Assembly (NCBI RefSeq): GCF_014197855.1
Contig: NZ_JACIGJ010000025.1
Span: forward strand, 1 to 44,488
From: Roseospira marina
Lineage (GTDB): Bacteria; Pseudomonadota; Alphaproteobacteria; Rhodospirillales; Rhodospirillaceae
DNA length: 44,488 nucleotides
Reading direction: 5' to 3'
A model generated the notes under the pieces. It was not told the origin of the DNA. It saw only the letters and a list, made by a program, of their open reading frames with translations, and searched no databases. The first letter of the stretch is position 1; each line of letters opens with the position of its first letter. Below, piece after piece: positions 25,117-34,274 of this stretch. The position numbers and the translations under genes were made by a program.

Positions 25117-26496
25117 TCAGCCCTTGGGCACCGGTAGCGTGATGCGGGCCGCGAGCCCGCCCCCGGGGGCGTCGTCCAGCGCCAGCGCACCACCCCAGGC
25201 GGCCAGGATATCCTGAGCGATGGCCAGCCCGAGCCCCGAGCCCTCCCCCTGCGCGTCCAGCCGCTCGCCCCTGTCCAGCACCGCCCGCCGCCGGTCGGCG
25301 GGAATGCCGGGACCGTCATCGCGCACGGTCAGCGTGACACCGCCGACGTCCCGCGTGCCGGTCAGCCCCACGGCACGCGCGGCATGACGGGCCGCGTTCT
25401 CGACCAGCGCCCCCAGAACCTCCGTCAGGTCGTCGCCGTCGATCGGCGCCACGAGGTCGGCGGGGATGGCATTCCGCCACTCCAGCGGCTCCCCCTGAGG
25501 GGTGCGCCGCACCACGCCCACCACCCGCGTCGCGACATCGGCGGGGCGGCAGGTGGCGGGGGTCACGCCCGCCGCCAGCCGGGCGCGCGCCAGTTCCCGG
25601 TCCACATGGCGCCGCATGGCGGCGGCGACCTGCGCGATGCCGTCGGCCAGCGGCCCCTGGTCCAGGGCGCGGACCCGGTCGATATCGCCCGCCAGGGCCT
25701 GCAAGGGCGTCTTCAGCCCGTGGGCCAGATCGGCGGCGCGGGCACGGGCGCGCGTCACATCGGCCTCCCGCGCGGCCAACAGGGCGTCGACCTCACCGGC
25801 CAGCGGGCGCACCTCGGCGGGAAAGGCGGTGCCGAGACGGGTCGCCCGGCCCGAGCGCACAGCCTCCACCCGCTCCCGGATGGCCTGCAACGGCCGCAAG
25901 CCCACCGAGACCTGCGCCCAACTCGCCACCATCAGACCGAGGCCGAGCACGGCGAGATATGGCAGCAGGTCGGCGGCGAAGGCGGCGGTGGCGGTGCGCA
26001 CCTGAGCCCGGTCCAACGCCACGGCGGCGCGCACCGGCACCCCGCCGAGCCGCTCCGGCAGGATCACCCGCCGTTCCAGCACCAGAAGGCGCTGCCCGGC
26101 CGGCCCGGTCAGGCTGTGTTCGTGCACCTGCCCATCGGCGAGATCGTCGGGCGACAGCGCCAAGCGGGCGTCCCACAGCGAGCGGGAGCGCAGCACGGCC
26201 TCCGGGGTCTCGACCTGCCAATACAGACCCGACAGGGGGTGGTCGAACCGCGGATCGGCCGGACGGCGGGCCTCGATCAGGGCGTCGGCGGCGGTGCGGT
26301 CCAGGCCCGCGATGACCTGATCAAGATGGGTCGCCAGCTCGGCCACCGCCCGCCGCTCCACATGGCGCTCGAACAGCAGCGCCAGCCCGACCCCGGCCAG
26401 GGCCAGCGCCACCAGGATCGAGACCGCGCCCGCCACCAGCAGCCGCAGCCGCACCGACGACAGGGACAGCCTCGTCCAGCCCTTCCCCCCTAACAT
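25117..26496 (-). CDS. PhoQ-like sensor histidine kinase
   Basis: This 459-residue membrane kinase has two hydrophobic segments (about 17-40 and 185-205) around a periplasmic sensor region, then a HAMP-like stretch. The phosphoacceptor histidine is H259 in DLAHGLKTPLQAL, the sequence style seen in PhoQ-like kinases. ATP-binding boxes are ENAARHA (N), DDGPGIP (G1) and GSGLGLAIAQDI (G2). The start at ATG 26496 overlaps the response regulator stop by seven bases, so the pair is translationally coupled. The neighbouring PepSY and cytochrome genes suggest a metal, redox or envelope cue. The ligand is not known. Confidence 0.9.
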   Translation of the reverse strand: MLGGKGWTRLSLSSVRLRLLVAGAVSILVALALAGVGLALLFERHVERRAVAELATHLDQVIAGLDRTAADALIEARRPADPRFDHPLSGLYWQVETPEAVLRSRSLWDARLALSPDDLADGQVHEHSLTGPAGQRLLVLERRVILPERLGGVPVRAAVALDRAQVRTATAAFAADLLPYLAVLGLGLMVASWAQVSVGLRPLQAIRERVEAVRSGRATRLGTAFPAEVRPLAGEVDALLAAREADVTRARARAADLAHGLKTPLQALAGDIDRVRALDQGPLADGIAQVAAAMRRHVDRELARARLAAGVTPATCRPADVATRVVGVVRRTPQGEPLEWRNAIPADLVAPIDGDDLTEVLGALVENAARHAARAVGLTGTRDVGGVTLTVRDDGPGIPADRRRAVLDRGERLDAQGEGSGLGLAIAQDILAAWGGALALDDAPGGGLAARITLPVPKG

Positions 26497-27158
26497 GCGT
26501 CGGTGCCGGCCAGTGTGTAGCCGAAGCCGCGCCGCGTTTCGACGACGCCCGGGCCGAGCTTTCGGCGCAGACGGGCCACCACAGCCTCCAGCGCGTTCGC
26601 CTCGCGCGCGTCCTCGTCGCCATAGAGGTGATCGAGCAGTTCCGTCGGCGGCACGACCCGGGCACGGTGATGCGCCAGATAGGCGAGCAAGCGGTATTCC
26701 AGGGGCGAGACCGAGACCGGCACGCCATCGACGGCCACCGCCATCGTCCGCGTGTCGACCGTCAGCCGGCCTGCCGTCAAAACGGCCGTGGCCTGTCCGA
26801 CCGAGCGCCGGATAAGCGCGCGCACCCGGGCCACCAGTTCCTCCATGCGGAACGGCTTCGGCAGGTAGTCGTCGGCACCGGCGTCGATGCCCTCGACCCG
26901 CTCCACCCAGGTGCCGCGCGCGGTCAGGACCAGCACGGGCATGGTCCGCCCCCCGGCGCGCCACCGTTTCAGGACCGCGAGTCCATCCATGCCCGGCAAC
27001 CCAAGATCGAGCACGATCAGGTCGAAGTCCTCCGTATCGCCCAGGAACCACGCATCCTCACCGTTGGCGCAAGGAACCGCCCGATAGCCGGCGGCCTCCA
27101 GCGCCCGGCCGGTGTCGGCGGCAATGCGGGCATCGTCCTCGACCAAAAGGATCCGCAT
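26490..27158 (-). CDS. OmpR/PhoP-family response regulator
   Basis: This 222-residue regulator has a receiver domain with the acidic pocket EDD at 7-9, the phosphoacceptor D51 in VLDLGLPGMDG and the usual lysine in LPKPF. An OmpR-type winged-helix DNA-binding domain follows (about 125-220), with the typical SPLEYRLLAYLAHH and VVARLRRKLG segments. It is encoded between the PepSY gene and its kinase, all leftward. It adjoins the PepSY stop directly (27158 is shared). The direct repeats at 27615-27640 are a likely target for autoregulation. Confidence 0.93.
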   Translation of the reverse strand: MRILLVEDDARIAADTGRALEAAGYRAVPCANGEDAWFLGDTEDFDLIVLDLGLPGMDGLAVLKRWRAGGRTMPVLVLTARGTWVERVEGIDAGADDYLPKPFRMEELVARVRALIRRSVGQATAVLTAGRLTVDTRTMAVAVDGVPVSVSPLEYRLLAYLAHHRARVVPPTELLDHLYGDEDAREANALEAVVARLRRKLGPGVVETRRGFGYTLAGTDAC

Positions 27159-27610
27159 CAGTCGTCGTCCTCGATCTCCAACACCCGGGCCGTGGCGGCG
27201 TCGACGGAGACCTCGCGGACCCGGCCGTGTGTGTCCACGACGGTGAATTCATACAGATAGAGGCCATCGTCGCGTTCGAATTCGACCTCGATGACGCGCC
27301 CGGGCAGCGCGCCCCCGACACGGGCGAGGACCTCGGCCAGCGGCAGGACGCGCCCCGCCTCCAGGGCGCGGCGGGCCCGATCATGATCGTCGTCGTGATC
27401 GTGGTCATCGTCATGGTCCGCGTCGCGGGTGCGGTCGTCATCGTGGCGCGACCGGCCCTCATGGTGCCGGTCAGCGTGACTGTCGGCCCGCGCGCCGGGG
27501 GCATCCCACCCGATCCCCATCCCCAACAGCAGGGCGACCAGGGCGACGACCAGGGCAAGACGGCAACGGCGGATGGAGGTCGGGGGGGGCGTGCGTGTCA
27601 TCGCTCTCAT
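27158..27610 (-). CDS. PepSY-domain protein with His/Asp-rich region
   Basis: This 150-residue exported protein has a signal segment (about 17-43). A striking His/Asp/Arg-rich stretch follows (about 43-80), with many HDDD and DHDDDHD clusters that could bind metal ions. A PepSY domain follows (about 85-150; LAEVLARVGGALPG, GLYLYEFTVVD). PepSY domains are small periplasmic modules associated with peptidase control and with metal or redox sensing systems. ATG 27601 is an alternative start. It is the first gene of the leftward two-component operon and is divergent from a second PepSY gene. Confidence 0.82.
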   Translation of the reverse strand: MRAMTRTPPPTSIRRCRLALVVALVALLLGMGIGWDAPGARADSHADRHHEGRSRHDDDRTRDADHDDDHDHDDDHDRARRALEAGRVLPLAEVLARVGGALPGRVIEVEFERDDGLYLYEFTVVDTHGRVREVSVDAATARVLEIEDDD

Positions 27611-27614
27611 GTGC

Positions 27615-27668
27615 CTGACCTGTCCTGACAGCCCGCTGACGGCCCTGCTCAGGTCCCCGTCAGCGGGC
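27615..27668. promoter_or_regulatory. Candidate response-regulator operator between PepSY genes
   Basis: Three CTGAC direct repeats start at 27615, 27625 and 27636, spaced 10 and 11 bases apart (one helical turn). OmpR/PhoB-family regulators typically bind such repeats. The third repeat lies in the left arm of a perfect 12-base inverted repeat (27631-27642 and 27657-27668). A smaller CCTG-CT-CAGG palindrome sits in its loop. The site lies between divergent PepSY genes beside the response regulator operon. I infer it is the binding site of that regulator. Confidence 0.55.
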
Positions 27669-27739
27669 ATGCGGCAGGATGCACCCCAGAGCCGTGACGC
27701 CCGCCGTCGCGGCATCCCACGCATCACAGGAGACTCACC

Positions 27740-28063
27740 ATGCGCACCACCGTTTCCGCCGTCCTCGGCTCCGCCCTGCTCGCCCTGCCCGTCGTGCCCG
27801 CCCTGGCTTCGCCCGCCGGTCACACGATGGACCATCACGCCGGTGCACCGGCCGGTGGACCTGGCACCATGCCGGGGCAGGGCGGGTGGATGAGTGTGGC
27901 CGAAATCGCCGCCCATGTCGAAAGCCAGGGCTTCACCGTCCGGTCGGTCGAAGCCGATGACGGGTTCTATGAGGTGGACGTCTGGTCCCCCAACGGCCTG
28001 CGGCAGGAACTCCTGCTCGATCCCGTGTCGGGCGCGATCGTACGCCAGCGCGCCGACGATTGA
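27740..28063 (+). CDS. Small exported PepSY-domain protein
   Basis: This 107-residue protein has a cleavable signal peptide (about 1-24, ending ALA). A short His/Gly/Pro-rich segment follows, and then a PepSY domain (about 50-105; MSVAEIAAHVESQGF, GFYEVDVW, LLDPVSGAIV). The start has an AGGAG site. It is divergent from the regulator operon and shares the intergenic operator candidate. It is followed by a hairpin and the cytochrome gene. It is probably a periplasmic accessory to the two-component system or cytochrome. Confidence 0.85.
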   Translation: MRTTVSAVLGSALLALPVVPALASPAGHTMDHHAGAPAGGPGTMPGQGGWMSVAEIAAHVESQGFTVRSVEADDGFYEVDVWSPNGLRQELLLDPVSGAIVRQRADD

Positions 28064-28071
28064 GACGGGCC

Positions 28072-28103
28072 ACCCCTGATTCCGCACGGTCGGGATCAGG
28101 GGT
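28072..28103 (+). terminator. Hairpin after the small PepSY gene
   Basis: The inverted repeat ACCCCTGAT ... ATCAGGGGT has nine-base arms with further pairing inside. It starts nine bases after the PepSY stop. No T-run follows, so it may only attenuate or stabilise RNA between the PepSY and cytochrome genes. Confidence 0.45.
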
Positions 28104-28174
28104 CCCCGCTTCGCCGCCCCCCGTTCGGCCACCACCCGGGCCGAACCACACCCTGCCCGCAAAGGACCGCTGCC

Positions 28175-28882
28175 ATGACCGGAACCGCCGCGCCCTCGCC
28201 CGACGATGCCCCCTCCCATCCCGCCGCCTCCTCACGCGCCGACCGCGGCCCCACCATGATAGAGGTCTGGGACCCCGTCGTTCGCCTGGGGCACTGGGTG
28301 CTCGTCGGCGGCTTTCTGACCGCCTACCTGACCGAGGGCGAGCCCGAGTGGCTGCACACCGGGGCCGGCTACGCCGTCGCCGCCACCGTCGGCCTGCGCG
28401 TCGTCTGGGGCTTCATCGGCCCACAGCACGCGCGATTCACTGACTTCGTGCGCGCTCCACGTCACGCCCTCGCCTATCTGTCCGGCTTGGCGTCGGGGTC
28501 GGCGCCCCGCTTCGTCGGCCACAACCCGGCCGGTGGCCTGATGGCGCTGGCGCTGCTGGCCAGCCTGGGCGCCACAGCGTTCACCGGCATGGCGATGATC
28601 GCGCAGGAGGGCGAGGGTCCGCTGGCCCCGTTCATGGGACCCGCCGCCACCGCCTCCGTGGCCATCGTCTCCCCGGCCCTGGCCGACGACCACGAATGGA
28701 GTGAGCATCGCGATGGGCGCAGCGGCAGCGAGACCGGCGAAGGCTGGGAAGAGGCCCACGAGCTGTTCGCCAACCTGACCCTGATCCTGATGGCGCTCCA
28801 TCTGTTCGGCGTCATCGCGAGCAGCTTGGCCCATCGCGAGAACCTGGTCCGCGCCATGATCGACGGCCGCAAGGCGACCTGA
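28175..28882 (+). CDS. b561-type cytochrome
   Basis: This 235-residue membrane protein belongs to the cytochrome b561 family, diheme electron carriers of the inner membrane. Candidate heme-ligating histidines are in RLGHWVL and WLHTGAGYAV in the first half and in EEAHELFANL and MALHLFGV near the end. About four membrane helices are visible. A long loop rich in His, Asp, Glu and Gly lies between helices three and four. It lies downstream of the PepSY gene on the same strand and may pass electrons to a substrate linked to the same stimulus. Confidence 0.85.
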   Translation: MTGTAAPSPDDAPSHPAASSRADRGPTMIEVWDPVVRLGHWVLVGGFLTAYLTEGEPEWLHTGAGYAVAATVGLRVVWGFIGPQHARFTDFVRAPRHALAYLSGLASGSAPRFVGHNPAGGLMALALLASLGATAFTGMAMIAQEGEGPLAPFMGPAATASVAIVSPALADDHEWSEHRDGRSGSETGEGWEEAHELFANLTLILMALHLFGVIASSLAHRENLVRAMIDGRKAT

Positions 28883-28912
28883 CGCGCCACCCGACGGTCC
28901 CCCTCGTCACGC

Positions 28913-28944
28913 AAAAGGGGCCGCCCCCAGCCGGGAGCGGTCCC
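28913..28944 (-). terminator. Intrinsic terminator of the ribosomal cluster
   Basis: On the minus strand, a GC-rich stem (GGGaCCGCtCCC, loop GGCT, GGGgGCGGcCCC) is followed directly by TTTT. It lies 32 bases after the rplQ stop and is the expected end of the spc-alpha transcript. The convergent cytochrome gene ends 31 bases away, so it also separates the two transcripts. Confidence 0.8.
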
Positions 28945-28975
28945 TTCGCATGGCGACCGGCCGACAGAGGACTCT

Positions 28976-29401
28976 TTAATCCTCGTCGTCCTCGGCGCCC
29001 TTGTTCTCCCAGCTTGGGCCGGCGTCCGTGGCCTTCGCCTCCGGATCGCGGTCCACCAGCTCGATCACGGCCATCGGCGCGGCGTCGCCGTAGCGGAAGC
29101 CCGCCTTCAGCACGCGCGTGTAGCCGCCGGACCGGCTCTTGTAGCGCTCGGCCAGGGTCGAGAACAGCTTGGCCACGACCTTGTCGTCGCGCAGCAAGGC
29201 AAACGCCTGACGCCGGGCGTGCAAATCACCGCGCTTGCCCAACGTGATGAGCTTTTCGGCGACCGGGCGCAGCTCCTTCGCCTTCGGCAGCGTCGTCTTG
29301 ATCTGCTCGTGCTTCAGCAGAGAGGCGGCCATGTTGGCGAACAGGGCGCGGCGGTGACCCTTGGTCCGGTTGAACTTGCGATGCGCCATACCGTGTCGCA
29401 T
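28976..29401 (-). CDS. rplQ: 50S ribosomal protein L17
   Basis: L17 is a large-subunit protein near the exit tunnel. The N-terminal [20 protein letters not shown] is the family signature. At 141 residues it has a normal core with an acidic C-terminal tail rich in Asp and Glu, common in alphaproteobacteria. It is the last gene of the ribosomal cluster, 240 bases after rpoA, and is followed by a clear terminator. Confidence 0.97.
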   Translation of the reverse strand: MRHGMAHRKFNRTKGHRRALFANMAASLLKHEQIKTTLPKAKELRPVAEKLITLGKRGDLHARRQAFALLRDDKVVAKLFSTLAERYKSRSGGYTRVLKAGFRYGDAAPMAVIELVDRDPEAKATDAGPSWENKGAEDDED

Positions 29402-29641
29402 GGGGCGGCTCCTTTCACGTCTGGGCTTCGCGCGCGAAGCGGATGGTAGACCCCGCCACCACCCTCCGAACCCGAATGGCTCGGTACGATGTCATGACGG
29501 AGGTGGCCCGGAACGGGCCCGATGAGACCGGGGCGAGCGCCCCGCCGACCGCCGTGACTCCGGCGCAAACACGCCGGCGCCGCGAAGCGGCGGAGACCCG
29601 CGCGGCCTAAAAGGTCACACGGGCCGATCCATAAAAAGCGC

Positions 29642-30664
29642 CTAGTACGGCTCTTCCAGCTTCTTCGCCAGATCCTCGATGTTCTCCGGCGGCCAGTTGG
29701 GAATTTCCATCCCCAGGTGCAGGCCCATCTGGGAGAGCACTTCCTTGATCTCGTTCAGCGACTTCCGGCCGAAGTTCGGGGTCCGCAGCATCTCGGACTC
29801 GGTCTTCTGCACCAGATCGCCGATGTAGATGATGTTGTCGTTCTTCAGGCAGTTGGCCGAGCGGACCGACAGCTCCAGCTCGTCCACCTTGCGCAGCAGG
29901 TTCTTGTTGAACGGCAGATCCTCGTCTTCCCGCTCCGTCGGCGCCATCTGCGGCTCGTCGAAGTTGATGAAGAGCTGCAACTGATCCTGCAGAATGCGCG
30001 CCGCCAACGCCACCGCGTCGTCCGGGCTGATCGACCCGTCCGTCTCCAGCACCATCGCCAGCTTGTCGAAGTCGGTGACCTGCCCCACGCGGGAGTTTTC
30101 CACCTTGTACGACACGCGACGCACCGGGCTGAAGATCGCGTCGATCGGGATCAGGCCGATCGGCGAATCCTCGGGCCGGTTCATCGGACCCGGGACGTAG
30201 CCCTTTCCGGTGTTCACCGTCAATTCCATGGACAGGGTCGCGCCCTCGTCCAGGTGGCAGAGCACCAGATCGGGGTTCATGATCTCAATGTCGCCCGACG
30301 CCTCGATCTGGCCGGCGGTCACCGGCCCCGGGCCGGTGGCCTTCAGGGACATGCGGCGCGGGCCTTCGACGTGCATGCGCACGGCCACGGCCTTGACGTT
30401 CAGGATGACGTCGGTGACGTCCTCGCGGACGCCGGGGATGGACGAAAACTCGTGCAGGACGCCCTCGATCTGGATCGCGGTCACCGCCGCGCCCTGAAGG
30501 GAGGACAACAGCACGCGCCGCAACGCATTGCCCAGCGTGATACCGAAGCCGCGCTCCAGGGGCTCGGCCACCACAGTGGCGAGCCGCCGCGGATCGGCGC
30601 CCGGCTGCACATTGAGCTTGTTGGGCTTGATCAGCTCCTGCCAGTTTTTCTGGATTAGCGACAT
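29642..30664 (-). CDS. rpoA: RNA polymerase alpha subunit
   Basis: The alpha subunit starts RNA polymerase assembly and contacts upstream promoter DNA and activators. The N-terminal domain opens with [14 protein letters not shown], the alphaproteobacterial form. The C-terminal domain has [11 protein letters not shown] and [10 protein letters not shown] for DNA and activator contact. I choose ATG 30664 (340 residues) because AGGA lies just upstream of it. An ATG at 30679 would add five residues containing that ribosome binding site. A 346-base gap before it suggests a possible extra promoter. Confidence 0.96.
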   Translation of the reverse strand: MSLIQKNWQELIKPNKLNVQPGADPRRLATVVAEPLERGFGITLGNALRRVLLSSLQGAAVTAIQIEGVLHEFSSIPGVREDVTDVILNVKAVAVRMHVEGPRRMSLKATGPGPVTAGQIEASGDIEIMNPDLVLCHLDEGATLSMELTVNTGKGYVPGPMNRPEDSPIGLIPIDAIFSPVRRVSYKVENSRVGQVTDFDKLAMVLETDGSISPDDAVALAARILQDQLQLFINFDEPQMAPTEREDEDLPFNKNLLRKVDELELSVRSANCLKNDNIIYIGDLVQKTESEMLRTPNFGRKSLNEIKEVLSQMGLHLGMEIPNWPPENIEDLAKKLEEPY

Positions 30665-31010
30665 GGCGGTTTCCTGCAAGCGAGGTGGGCGGGTCCTGGA
30701 TCGGGTCGGACGCCGGCGGGAGCGGCACGCCGCCGGGTAGGCCTAGACGGCCAGGTGTTGGGGCCTGAGCGCTGTGGGCCGGCCGGTCCACGCTCGGCTC
30801 GAGCGGGTCCAGGCCGGGCCCGACCATCGGCACGGGCCGATCCGGCGGGTTCGGAATGCGCGCCGCGCTTTGGGGCCGAACCCCATGCACGCGCCGCACC
30901 CCGAAAACATCTTTTCCGGTCACACTGCGTTCCGACACGCGACGTCCGCCGCGGACCCGGGCGAAACCCTGGTCAAAGCGACGGACGAGCGTGGGAGGTC
31001 GCGCGTGCGA
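30665..31010. other. Gap between rpsK and rpoA
   Basis: This 346-base stretch separates rpsK from rpoA in the leftward direction, which is longer than most gaps in the cluster. I see no gene in it. It may hold a secondary promoter or leader for rpoA and rplQ, but no hexamers stand out. Confidence 0.5.
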
Positions 31011-31400
31011 CTAGACGCGACGGCGCTTGCGCGGCCGGCACCCGTTGTGCGGGATCGGCGTCACGTCGCGGATCGTGGACACCGTGAAGCCGACGGCCTG
31101 AAGGGCGCGCAGCGCCGATTCACGGCCCGATCCGGGCCCTTTCACCTGGACCTCCAGCGTCTTCATGCCGTGCTCCTGGGCCTTGCGGCCGGCGTCCTCG
31201 GCCGCGACCTGCGCCGCGTACGGGGTCGACTTCCGCGAGCCCTTGAAGCCCTGCGAGCCCGCCGACGACCACGAAATGGCGTTGCCCTGGACGTCGGTGA
31301 TGGTGATCTTGGTGTTGTTGAAGCTGGCGTTCACGTGCGCGATGCCGGAAGTGATGTTCTTCCGTTCGCGACGCTTCGGCCTGGCGGCTGGTTTGGCCAT
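31011..31400 (-). CDS. rpsK: 30S ribosomal protein S11
   Basis: S11 lies on the small-subunit platform. The 129-residue length is normal. Landmarks are [30 protein letters not shown] and the basic C-terminal [10 protein letters not shown]. It is encoded 110 bases after rpsM in the alpha-operon order rpsM-rpsK-rpoA-rplQ. Confidence 0.97.
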   Translation of the reverse strand: MAKPAARPKRRERKNITSGIAHVNASFNNTKITITDVQGNAISWSSAGSQGFKGSRKSTPYAAQVAAEDAGRKAQEHGMKTLEVQVKGPGSGRESALRALQAVGFTVSTIRDVTPIPHNGCRPRKRRRV

Positions 31401-31510
31401 GAACCTGTCCTGTCTCGGCTGCGTCGAATCGTGTGCGAGGGATCGCGAAACGCGGACAGTGTTCGGCGCGCCCCCTGGGGCGCCGCCGGTGGACCGTCCG
31501 CTCCCGCGAC

Positions 31511-31879
31511 TTATTTCTTCTTACCGGCGATCGGCTTGGCCGGACCCTTACGGGTGCGGGCGTTCGTGTGGGTCCGCTGACCCCGCACCGGCAGGCCCTT
31601 GCGGTGACGCAGGCCGCGATAGCAACCCAGATCCATCACGCGCTTGATGTTCATGGCGACCTCGCGCCGCAGATCGCCTTCGACCTTGAAGTCGCCGTCG
31701 ATCAGCTCGCGAATGCGCTGAACCTCATCCTCGCCGAGTTCGTTGACCCGGCGCCCCCAGTCGATTCCGACCTGCGTGCAAATCTGGCTGGCCTTGGTGC
31801 GGCCGATTCCGTAAATGTAAGTGAGCGCGACGCCCACCGGCTTGCCGCTCGGGACATTCACACCAGCGATTCGTGCCAA
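31511..31879 (-). CDS. rpsM: 30S ribosomal protein S13
   Basis: S13 is in the small-subunit head and contacts the P-site tRNA and L5. The N-terminus [10 protein letters not shown] and the [10 protein letters not shown] segment are diagnostic. The C-terminal [14 protein letters not shown] is the conserved basic tail. At 122 residues it is normal. rpmJ (L36), often found just upstream, is absent here, as in many alphaproteobacteria. Confidence 0.97.
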   Translation of the reverse strand: MARIAGVNVPSGKPVGVALTYIYGIGRTKASQICTQVGIDWGRRVNELGEDEVQRIRELIDGDFKVEGDLRREVAMNIKRVMDLGCYRGLRHRKGLPVRGQRTHTNARTRKGPAKPIAGKKK

Positions 31880-32050
31880 AACCCGCTCTCCTCAAATCAA
31901 TATACCGCTGCCGGCCCACCTCCCGCGAGGGGCCGAAGCACGATGAGACTGTCCTGGGGCGACGGCGTCCGCCAAGGGCGCGCATTATAGGAAGTCGCGC
32001 GCCCCTGTCAACCGCTGAATCACCCGTTTCCCCCGCGGCCGGCCGGCGGA

Positions 32051-32716
32051 CTACAGAAGACCGACCACCCGCTCCATTTCCGCCGTCACCTCATCCATCG
32101 CCATGGTGCCGTCGACGACACGCAGCAGATCGCGCTCGCGGTAGAACGGCTTCAGAGGCTCGGTCTGATCGTGGTAGGCGTCGAGGCGCCCCTGCACGGT
32201 CTCCGGCTGGTCGTCGGACCGGCGCTTGAACTCCGTGCCACCGCAGTGATCGCACACCCCCTCCACCTTCGGCGTATGGAAGCTGTCGTGGTAGTTCGCG
32301 TTGCATGTGACGCACGAGAACCGACCGGTCAAACGCTCCATCAGCAGGCTGTCCGGCACGCGCAGTTCGATGACCGCGTTCAGGGGCGTGCCCTTTCCGG
32401 CGAGGAGGTCCTCCAACGCCGCCGCCTGCCCCAAAGTCCGCGGCACGCCGTCCAACACGAAGCCGTTGGCGCAGTCGGGCTGCTCCATCCGTTCCGCGAT
32501 GACGCCCATGATCTCCTCGTCGGAGACCAGCTTCCCGGCGTCAATGGTGGCCTTGACCCGCTGCCCTAGAGGCGTTTCGTCCTTGATGGCCTGACGTAGA
32601 ATGTCGCCCGTCGAAAGCTGCGGCCAGCCGTGCCTGTGTTCCAACCGCTTCGCCTGGGTCCCCTTGCCGCCCCCCGGCGGCCCAAGCAGAACGATGCGCC
32701 GCGCCGTCTGGCTCAT
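32051..32716 (-). CDS. adk: Adenylate kinase with zinc-type lid
   Basis: Adenylate kinase interconverts ATP plus AMP and two ADP. The P-loop GPPGGGKGTQ is near the N-terminus and the 221-residue size is the long form with a full lid. The lid carries four cysteines in two CxxC pairs (CVTC and CDHC), the structural zinc-binding arrangement known in Gram-positive and some alphaproteobacterial enzymes. It overlaps secY by four bases, placing it between secY and rpsM as is typical for alphaproteobacteria. Confidence 0.96.
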   Translation of the reverse strand: MSQTARRIVLLGPPGGGKGTQAKRLEHRHGWPQLSTGDILRQAIKDETPLGQRVKATIDAGKLVSDEEIMGVIAERMEQPDCANGFVLDGVPRTLGQAAALEDLLAGKGTPLNAVIELRVPDSLLMERLTGRFSCVTCNANYHDSFHTPKVEGVCDHCGGTEFKRRSDDQPETVQGRLDAYHDQTEPLKPFYRERDLLRVVDGTMAMDEVTAEMERVVGLL

Positions 32717-34059
32717 CCCCGTTTCCCCCTCAGTTTCGATTTTTTGATCAGGCCCTCGTATTGATGGGCCAGCAGATGACTCTGAATTTGCGCCACGGTG
32801 TCCATCGTCACCGTGACAACAATCAGAAGGCTCGTGCCCCCGAAGTAAAACGGCACCCCCACCGAAGCGATCAGGTATTCCGGCATCACCGAAATAGCGA
32901 CCAGGTACAGCGCGCCAACCGCCGTGAGGCGCGTCAACACATAGTCCAGATACTCGGCCGTGTTCTTGCCCGGCCGGATGCCCGGAACGAAACCGCCGTA
33001 CTTCTTCAGATTATCGGCCGTGTCCTCCGGATTGAACACAACGGCCGTGTAGAAGAACGCGAAGAAGATGATGAGACCCGCGTACAGGGCCATGTACAGC
33101 GGCTGCCCGTGTCCAAGCAGCGCCGTGAGGTTCGTGAGCCAAGCCGGGCCGCCCGCGCCGCCGGCGAAGTTGGCGAGCGTCAGCGGCAGCAACAGCAGCG
33201 AACTCGCAAAGATCGGCGGAATCACGCCCGGTGTGTTGATCTTCAGCGGCAGGTGCGTGCTCTCGCCGCCAAACATCTTGTTGCCGCGCTGGCGCTTCGG
33301 ATACTGCACCAGAATGCGGCGCTGAGCCCGTTCGATAAACACGATGAAAGCGATCACCGCAACGGACAGCACCAGAATGCCGATGATGACCAGCGGCGAC
33401 AGCGCCCCGGTCCGGCCCAGTTCCAGAGTGCTGGCCAGCGCCAGCGGCAGATTCGCGACGATGCCGGCGAAGATGATGAGCGAAATGCCGTTGCCCACGC
33501 CCCGCGCAGTGATCTGTTCGCCCAGCCACATTAGGAACAGCGTGCCACCCACAAGGGTAACCACGGTGGTGAATCGGAAGAACCAGCCGGGGTCGATGAC
33601 GGCGGTCGCGCCACCGGCGGTCATGCCCTCCAACCCGACGGCGATCCCATACGCCTGCAAGGCGCAGATCAGCACGGTCAGGTAGCGGGTGTACTGGTTG
33701 ATCTTCTTGCGCCCGCTCTCGCCCTCTTTCTTGAGCTGCTCCATGCTCGGGCTGATGGAGGTCATCAGCTGCATGATGATGGAGGCCGAAATGTAGGGCA
33801 TAATGTTGAGAGCGAAGATCGTCATACGCTTCAGCGCGCCCCCTGAGAACATGTCGAACATGCCCAGGATGCCGCCTTGGTGCTGCTGGAAGATCGCCCC
33901 CAGCACGTCCGGATCGATGCCCGGCAGCGGGATGTAGGTGCCCAGCCGATAAACGATCAGCGCACCCAGCGTGAACCAGATGCGCTTTTTCAGTTCGGTG
34001 GCCTTGGCCAGGACGCCGAAGTTCAAATTGGCGGCAAGCTGTTCGGCGGCGGACGCCAT
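32713..34059 (-). CDS. secY: Protein translocase channel SecY
   Basis: SecY is the main channel of the Sec translocon in the inner membrane. The 448-residue protein has about ten membrane helices, the plug-region start LPGIDPDVL and the conserved cytoplasmic loops ending in KRQRGNKMFGG and RPGKNTAEYL. It is downstream of rplO with a 215-base gap and translationally coupled to adk by a four-base overlap. Confidence 0.97.
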   Translation of the reverse strand: MASAAEQLAANLNFGVLAKATELKKRIWFTLGALIVYRLGTYIPLPGIDPDVLGAIFQQHQGGILGMFDMFSGGALKRMTIFALNIMPYISASIIMQLMTSISPSMEQLKKEGESGRKKINQYTRYLTVLICALQAYGIAVGLEGMTAGGATAVIDPGWFFRFTTVVTLVGGTLFLMWLGEQITARGVGNGISLIIFAGIVANLPLALASTLELGRTGALSPLVIIGILVLSVAVIAFIVFIERAQRRILVQYPKRQRGNKMFGGESTHLPLKINTPGVIPPIFASSLLLLPLTLANFAGGAGGPAWLTNLTALLGHGQPLYMALYAGLIIFFAFFYTAVVFNPEDTADNLKKYGGFVPGIRPGKNTAEYLDYVLTRLTAVGALYLVAISVMPEYLIASVGVPFYFGGTSLLIVVTVTMDTVAQIQSHLLAHQYEGLIKKSKLRGKRG

Positions 34060-34274
34060 GCTTCACTCCCAGATGCTCGGACGGTCCAGACGCCCGCGAG
34101 ATTTCCCGCGAGACTTGTCGGCCCATCCGCCCCCTGCGGGGAAACCGGTGCGGGGTGGGGTCGGCCGCCTTGACCGTCCTCCACCCCGCGCGGTGCCCTG
34201 CAAAGGTAGTCCGTCAGGCGCGTTTACGCCACCCCGCTGATCCGCGCTGCGTTCGGCCGGGTGGCGAGCCGCGC

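Noticed and set aside
31880-32050. Missing rpmJ between adk and rpsM
   Set aside because: I checked the gap for L36 and saw none. In many alphaproteobacteria this gene lies elsewhere, so the absence is not notable.
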